From: JAZDMK01 sp043800975
Lineage (GTDB): Bacteria; Bacteroidota; Bacteroidia; Bacteroidales; JAHJDW01
DNA: 38,012 bases
Assembly (NCBI GenBank): GCA_043800975.1
Contig: JAZDMK010000266.1
Location: 1 to 38,012, forward strand
Direction of reading: 5' to 3'
The position numbers and the translations under genes are program-made. Positions 34,742-38,012 of this stretch are shown one piece after another. The notes below the pieces were generated by a model. That model was not told where the DNA came from. It did no database searches and saw only the letters and a program-made list of their open reading frames with translations. Numbering within the stretch: the stretch's first letter is position 1; each line of letters starts with the position of its first letter.

Positions 34742-35731
34742 TTAATTGCAAATTTGTGTGCAATAAGGACTGACTTTAGCAGTAGCACCAGGAATTTGAA
34801 CTGTTATCCCGCTACTCCAAGCATTTGCTGAAGAAACAAACTGTCCATTGATAACTTCACCAACGAGCGCATAGGCTGCAACTACATAACAATTCTGTAG
34901 GAGTTCAAGTGGAATTGTATATGTTACCAAGCAACTTCCGCTAAGATAAACTTCAGTGTAGGGAAAGGCTTGGGGATTTGGTTGGCCCATACTTACCGGA
35001 ATATTTTCCATAACTCCGGCATAAATTGCTGTTTCCTTCATATACCAATTACCAAAAGTGGTAAAGGTTGCATAAAGGTTGTTCTCATCATTAATCAGAA
35101 CAAGTGACCCGACTTTGTCTTTTTCCCCGGCAATCAAATCAAACACACGCGGAACAAATTCACAACATTCCTGTTTGCTATAGACAGAATACATAGCCCA
35201 GTTTTTGTTTGAAAAGCGGGTTCCTTTGCCCCAGGCGGTTTCACTTTGAATAACATGACCCTGTACATTGTATTTCTTAACTTCTGCATGAACCGCAACA
35301 ATAAAGGTTGGATCGAGGTTTTGCAGAGGAATTGTTAAAGTATAGGTATCAGTTGATGGAGAAAAACTTTGACTGTAAGGGAACTGTCCGGGTTGGGGAT
35401 TTCCGCCACCATTCACAGGAGCATTGGCAAGACTACCGGCATATATGTGGGTTAGATTCATTTTCCAACCACCTGTAGTTGTAACAGTAATGTAGAGATC
35501 GGTTGATGTATTCTGAATAGTAACAGATCCGGCAACTGTGTTCTGGCCCGCCATCAAATCGGTTACGTAAGCGGTTCCACAGAAAGAAGGCTCGCCTTCT
35601 TTCATGGAAATATTTGTTTTATTATCTGTTTTTGTTTTTTGACCCGGGATCGTATCAAAATCTTTCTGACAAGATCCCAGCAAAACAACTGCTGATAATG
35701 CGATCAATCTAATTGTATTAATTTTTTTCAT
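34742..35731 (-). CDS. Lipoprotein with a duplicated unrecognised domain
   Basis: A 329-aa lipoprotein: the signal MKKINTIRLIALSAVVLLGSC has a lipobox LLGSC (Cys21). I do not recognise the family. The mature part has two copies of one domain of about 120 residues (about 55-175 and 190-310). Both share D.(M/I)AG......GS(V/L).I.N....LY.T.TT.G.W.M..T.IYAG...N.PV, then NPQP..FPY and a closing (T)YT..IPL..L.....VA.(H/Y)A, V..(G)QF/HVI.S..AW..GI/TRF. The copies are well diverged. Both look all-beta. A clear promoter precedes the gene (35776-35807) and a strong terminator follows it, so it is monocistronic. The role is unknown; surface or periplasmic location follows from the lipobox. Confidence 0.82.
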   Translation of the reverse strand: MKKINTIRLIALSAVVLLGSCQKDFDTIPGQKTKTDNKTNISMKEGEPSFCGTAYVTDLMAGQNTVAGSVTIQNTSTDLYITVTTTGGWKMNLTHIYAGSLANAPVNGGGNPQPGQFPYSQSFSPSTDTYTLTIPLQNLDPTFIVAVHAEVKKYNVQGHVIQSETAWGKGTRFSNKNWAMYSVYSKQECCEFVPRVFDLIAGEKDKVGSLVLINDENNLYATFTTFGNWYMKETAIYAGVMENIPVSMGQPNPQAFPYTEVYLSGSCLVTYTIPLELLQNCYVVAAYALVGEVINGQFVSSANAWSSGITVQIPGATAKVSPYCTQICN

Positions 35732-35775
35732 ATTGTTTTTTACGATTATTGATGGGTTCTTTTTGAATTCGGCTG

Positions 35776-35807
35776 CAAAAGTATAAATTTTATCTATTTT
35801 AATTCAA
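35776..35807 (-). promoter_or_regulatory. Bacteroidota promoter: TTG - 21 bp - TACTTTTG
   Basis: On the minus strand a -33 TTG (35805-35807) and a -7 TACTTTTG (35776-35783) are separated by 21 bp, which fits the Bacteroidota sigma-ABfr consensus. The leader to the ATG at 35731 would be about 40 nt. This is the best-formed promoter in the window. Confidence 0.7.
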
Positions 35808-35942
35808 CTTTCAGCATACTAAATTTGATATTAATTTGATTTTTCGTTTTAGTAATTATAACAAATCAAAAGTAACCCACGCTGAAACGTAGCACAATAC
35901 CCAAAAGAAGGTATTTAAACAGGAAAGTGGGAAATAATGAAA

Positions 35943-36737
35943 TTAATGAATGTATCCTATCGAAAACACATCCCAGCCATTGGCTTTAATTGTAGCCATT
36001 GCAGGTTGGTTCTCCATGATATCGGGGCCCCAGTAATTGAAATCATAAGGGGTGGGCGTTCCAAACCAGCTTTCAATATTCATGCGGATATTTATCTCAA
36101 TGTTCTGATCTTTTGTAATTGTAAATGAAGAAGCAGGCAATGTTGCTTTAAAATGATTGTGATTATAGGTGGTGTCCGTTACAGTAATCACACGCCCTAT
36201 GCCCATATGAAAACGAAAATTTTGTTCAGCATTGGTCAGATCTTTCCACTTTCCGTTCAGCTGCATGTAATGATATCCTCCGCCCAGTATATCCGGCCAG
36301 GCCATATTCATTTCGGGTGGATTGGGAAACATGTAGGAGATATTTTTTTGTGGTGTAAAACCAAAAATGAATGTTACCGAGTCATACGTTCCTTCCGGAA
36401 TCGGATCGCTGATATCCCACGTTTGTGTTGAAGCAATATCAAGGTCTACATAATGTTTATCCGTTACGTCATCAACCAGAACTTTTGTTCCGTCGTGATT
36501 GTAAAAAGTCAGGTCCGACAGAAACCATTTCACTTCATTGACCTCATATAGATTGGACGCAGCATTGGTGTACATCATTGAATCCTTCACCAACGGCACG
36601 CCATTCACATAATGCGAAAAAGTAACTTTAATTTTTCCGCTTCCCGCTTCCGGGGCGACTGGATCGATGGGTTCCTTCTTGCAGGCATTCATCAGCAACA
36701 GTGATGAAACGATAATAAGTGAAAGATAATAACGCAT
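35943..36737 (-). CDS. MbnP-like lipoprotein
   Basis: A 264-aa lipoprotein. The ATG at 36737 is chosen because it follows a TATCTTTG promoter by 18 bp; the open frame extends to a TTG at 36758 that overlaps that promoter. Signal MRYYLSLIIVSSLLLMNAC with lipobox Cys19. The mature sequence fits the MbnP family (first described with methanobactin copper systems): an Ig-like beta-sandwich with KVTFSHYVNGVPL, VNEVKWFLSDLTF and the conserved MNMAWPDILGGGYHYMQLNG stretch. MbnP partners are usually a di-haem MbnH-type peroxidase and a TonB receptor; neither is next to it here. Copper or other metal binding is a family inference only. Confidence 0.78.
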   Translation of the reverse strand: MRYYLSLIIVSSLLLMNACKKEPIDPVAPEAGSGKIKVTFSHYVNGVPLVKDSMMYTNAASNLYEVNEVKWFLSDLTFYNHDGTKVLVDDVTDKHYVDLDIASTQTWDISDPIPEGTYDSVTFIFGFTPQKNISYMFPNPPEMNMAWPDILGGGYHYMQLNGKWKDLTNAEQNFRFHMGIGRVITVTDTTYNHNHFKATLPASSFTITKDQNIEINIRMNIESWFGTPTPYDFNYWGPDIMENQPAMATIKANGWDVFSIGYIH

Positions 36738-36755
36738 AACAATTTTTTTATTCTT

Positions 36756-36763
36756 CAAAGATA
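36756..36763 (-). promoter_or_regulatory. Bacteroidota -7 element TATCTTTG (MbnP-like gene)
   Basis: On the minus strand TATCTTTG fits TAnnTTTG and is 18 bp ahead of the ATG at 36737. It decides between the ATG and the upstream TTG start. Confidence 0.6.
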
Positions 36764-36794
36764 AGAAATCATTTGAAATAACTTTTCACCTGAT

Positions 36795-37154
36795 CTATCT
36801 GCAAAGAGATTTACTCAAAAAACGAAATAAAAAAAAACGCTTGTCTCTTACAAGAACTATTTCCGTCATAATGATTTCTCCGGGCCGGAACATGTATTTC
36901 TTCGAAACGGCTTTGCATCCGCGGGCAGCAATACATAGTCGGTGTTCACCGGCAATCATCTTTTCAATTTTAAAAACACCGGAGGTATCCGAAATCACTA
37001 TCTTTTTAACACCATCCAGTTGCAGATAAATTTTTCTCTGCGTTTTATCAGAAGGCAGTTTTACTTTACCGAGTAGCAATCCACTATCCTGCGCTGAGAC
37101 AGAAATAAAAAGGCTCAACGAAAAGAGAAGAAAAATACTGCGTAAAATTTTCAA
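36795..37154 (-). CDS. Small secreted carboxypeptidase-regulatory-like protein
   Basis: A 119-aa exported protein (signal MKILRSIFLLFSLSLFISVSAQ). The mature part resembles one short carboxypeptidase-regulatory-like or CNA-B beta-sandwich: GLLLGKVKLPSDKTQ, ISDTSGVFKIEKMIAGEHRL, and the closing GEIIMTEIVLVRD. The tail is basic and Phe-rich (KRFFLFRFLSKSLCR). It starts 5 bp after the osmC stop on the same strand, so the two genes are probably co-transcribed. No function can be assigned. Confidence 0.65.
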   Translation of the reverse strand: MKILRSIFLLFSLSLFISVSAQDSGLLLGKVKLPSDKTQRKIYLQLDGVKKIVISDTSGVFKIEKMIAGEHRLCIAARGCKAVSKKYMFRPGEIIMTEIVLVRDKRFFLFRFLSKSLCR

Positions 37155-37159
37155 ATTAC

Positions 37160-37555
37160 TTATACGTTTTTAAGTGTAATCTGAAATTCAGGGATGTTCG
37201 TAAAATGACGTTTCACGGTGCATTGCTCAGCTGCAGCCACGACTGCGTGATGATATTTTTCCGGAAAATCGGCCGGCACTTCAATATCAATATTAAAATG
37301 CGACATCACCTTTTTATCATTGTCCCAAGTCATATGCTGCACCAGACGAATTCCTTCAGTAGGTATTCCGCGCTGATCGCAAAAACCTTTTACATAAATA
37401 CCGGCACAGGTACCCATGGAGGCAAGAAACAAATCGAAAGGCGTGGGTGCGCTGTTTTCACCACCCGCACTTTCAGGCTGGTCGGTAGCTATTGTAAATC
37501 CGTGCCAGTGTGCACTTACTTTTTTATTTCCGTCGAAAGAAATGATCATTTCCAT
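37160..37555 (-). CDS. OsmC family thiol peroxidase-like protein
   Basis: A 131-aa OsmC/YhfA-like protein. The two conserved cysteines of the family are present: Cys50 (ASMGTCAGIYVKGFC) and Cys112 (AAEQCTVKRHF). These cysteines act in reducing organic hydroperoxides in the OsmC/Ohr group, but YhfA-type members are poorly characterised. Start at 37555 (MEMIISFDG); 37549 is an alternative. A TATATTTG element on its strand lies 30 bp upstream. It is the first gene of a two-gene unit with the small secreted protein. Confidence 0.88.
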   Translation of the reverse strand: MEMIISFDGNKKVSAHWHGFTIATDQPESAGGENSAPTPFDLFLASMGTCAGIYVKGFCDQRGIPTEGIRLVQHMTWDNDKKVMSHFNIDIEVPADFPEKYHHAVVAAAEQCTVKRHFTNIPEFQITLKNV

Positions 37556-37584
37556 AACTATTCTTTTTTAATGTTTTTCAAATG

Positions 37585-37592
37585 CAAATATA
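37585..37592 (-). promoter_or_regulatory. Bacteroidota -7 element TATATTTG (osmC-like gene)
   Basis: On the minus strand TATATTTG fits TAnnTTTG and is 29 bp ahead of the ATG at 37555. Confidence 0.55.
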
Positions 37593-37617
37593 TAGAAATA
37601 TAGATATGAGATGACGA

Positions 37618-37652
37618 GAAAAAAGCAGCCATGCTCAAAAAGCACGGCTGCT
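37618..37652 (-). terminator. Rho-independent terminator of the small gene at 37688
   Basis: On the minus strand AGCAGCC pairs with GGCTGCT and AGCA with TGCT with a single A-C mismatch between the two stems (37624-37652), around a 5-nt loop, and six T's follow. It is 35 bp after the stop at 37688. Confidence 0.8.
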
Positions 37653-37687
37653 GCCCATGGCCGGGGCAATAAACAATGGCGAAAAGG

Positions 37688-37960
37688 TTATGCAGCCATG
37701 GAACGGCGGCTGAACTGCAGGCTCATCGTATCTTCTGGCATCAGGATACCGGAGCGGCTGTATTCAACCGAGACAAGGGCGTTTCTTTCGAGCCACCCAA
37801 GGGATATTCCATGAAATTTGGCAAAAAAACGAAGCTTCGAAAGAATGTCTTCATAAGCAGGAAAATCGTTCACACTCCACTTGAAACGCGGGATATCAGT
37901 ACCGCTGTTGTTGATCAGGGAAATGACAAAGTGATCGGCGTAATTCAGTTTCATAATCAT
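37688..37960 (-). CDS. Small hypothetical protein
   Basis: A 90-aa product with no family I recognise and no signal peptide; it looks soluble, with mixed alpha/beta character (AYEDILSKLRFFAKFHGISL). A second in-frame ATG at 37954 (MKLNYADHF) may be the true start. The strand is chosen because a terminator follows directly on this strand. An opposite-strand frame over the same bases (37676-37963) is less likely. The promoter region would lie at the window edge. Confidence 0.55.
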   Translation of the reverse strand: MIMKLNYADHFVISLINNSGTDIPRFKWSVNDFPAYEDILSKLRFFAKFHGISLGWLERNALVSVEYSRSGILMPEDTMSLQFSRRSMAA

Positions 37961-38012
37961 TAAATTTTGAATTTAACGATACAAAGAAAAAACACCTCAC
38001 CGCATTGGAACT

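Noticed and set aside
37676..37963. 95-aa plus-strand open frame opposite the small gene
   Set aside because: The terminator is oriented for the minus-strand frame, and this frame has a less natural composition.

Overview
The window looks like chromosomal DNA of a gliding or surface-adhesive member of the Bacteroidota, probably uncultured or little studied. Evidence: two giant proteins with the CHU_C / gliding-motility C-terminal sorting domain (type IX secretion, type B), a PorP/SprF protein, Bacteroidota-type promoter elements (TAnnTTTG) ahead of many genes, few Shine-Dalgarno sequences, and intergenic mosaics of dispersed short repeats. No tRNA, rRNA, CRISPR array, transposase or phage gene was recognised.

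Layout. 1-724: gene-free repeat mosaic. 725-12700 (+): surface module of two multidomain Ig-like adhesins (1385 and 1704 aa), a PorP/SprF-type outer-membrane protein, and a PD40/OmpA lipoprotein-like or periplasmic protein. 12791-15453 (+): TPR sensor histidine kinase overlapping its NarL/LuxR-type response regulator. 15454-16035: second repeat mosaic. 16036-16869 (+): AT-rich secreted MORN-like protein. 16940-18262 (-): tilS. 18341-21268 (+): secreted Asp-box (BNR/sortilin-like) protein and a secreted two-domain protein of unknown function.

21398-28817 is a 2-oxoglutarate node. A two-subunit 2-oxoacid:ferredoxin oxidoreductase (korA-korB, minus strand) is divergent from a 56-aa 2x[4Fe-4S] ferredoxin. 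The ferredoxin is followed by a strong terminator and then by the NAD-linked 2-oxoglutarate dehydrogenase E1 and E2 genes. E1 (sucA) is split by a one-base frame change at a run of nine A's; removing one A would give a 929-aa protein of normal length. Both the ferredoxin-linked and the NAD-linked routes from 2-oxoglutarate to succinyl-CoA are therefore encoded side by side.

28965-38012: a 1167-aa outer-membrane beta-barrel-like protein with a segment resembling SprA (-), a third repeat-rich gap, xth (exonuclease III, +), a NAGPA/DUF2233-type phosphodiester glycosidase-like protein (-), a lipoprotein made of two copies of an unrecognised domain (-), an MbnP-like lipoprotein (-), a small secreted carboxypeptidase-regulatory-like protein downstream of an OsmC protein (-), and a small hypothetical gene with its own terminator (-).

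The most interesting points are the frame-shifted sucA beside an alternative ferredoxin-dependent enzyme, the half-size SprA-like protein, the adhesin pair with near-identical 3' ends next to its likely export/anchoring partners, and the three families of intergenic repeats. All family assignments are from recognition of motifs by eye; no database search was run.
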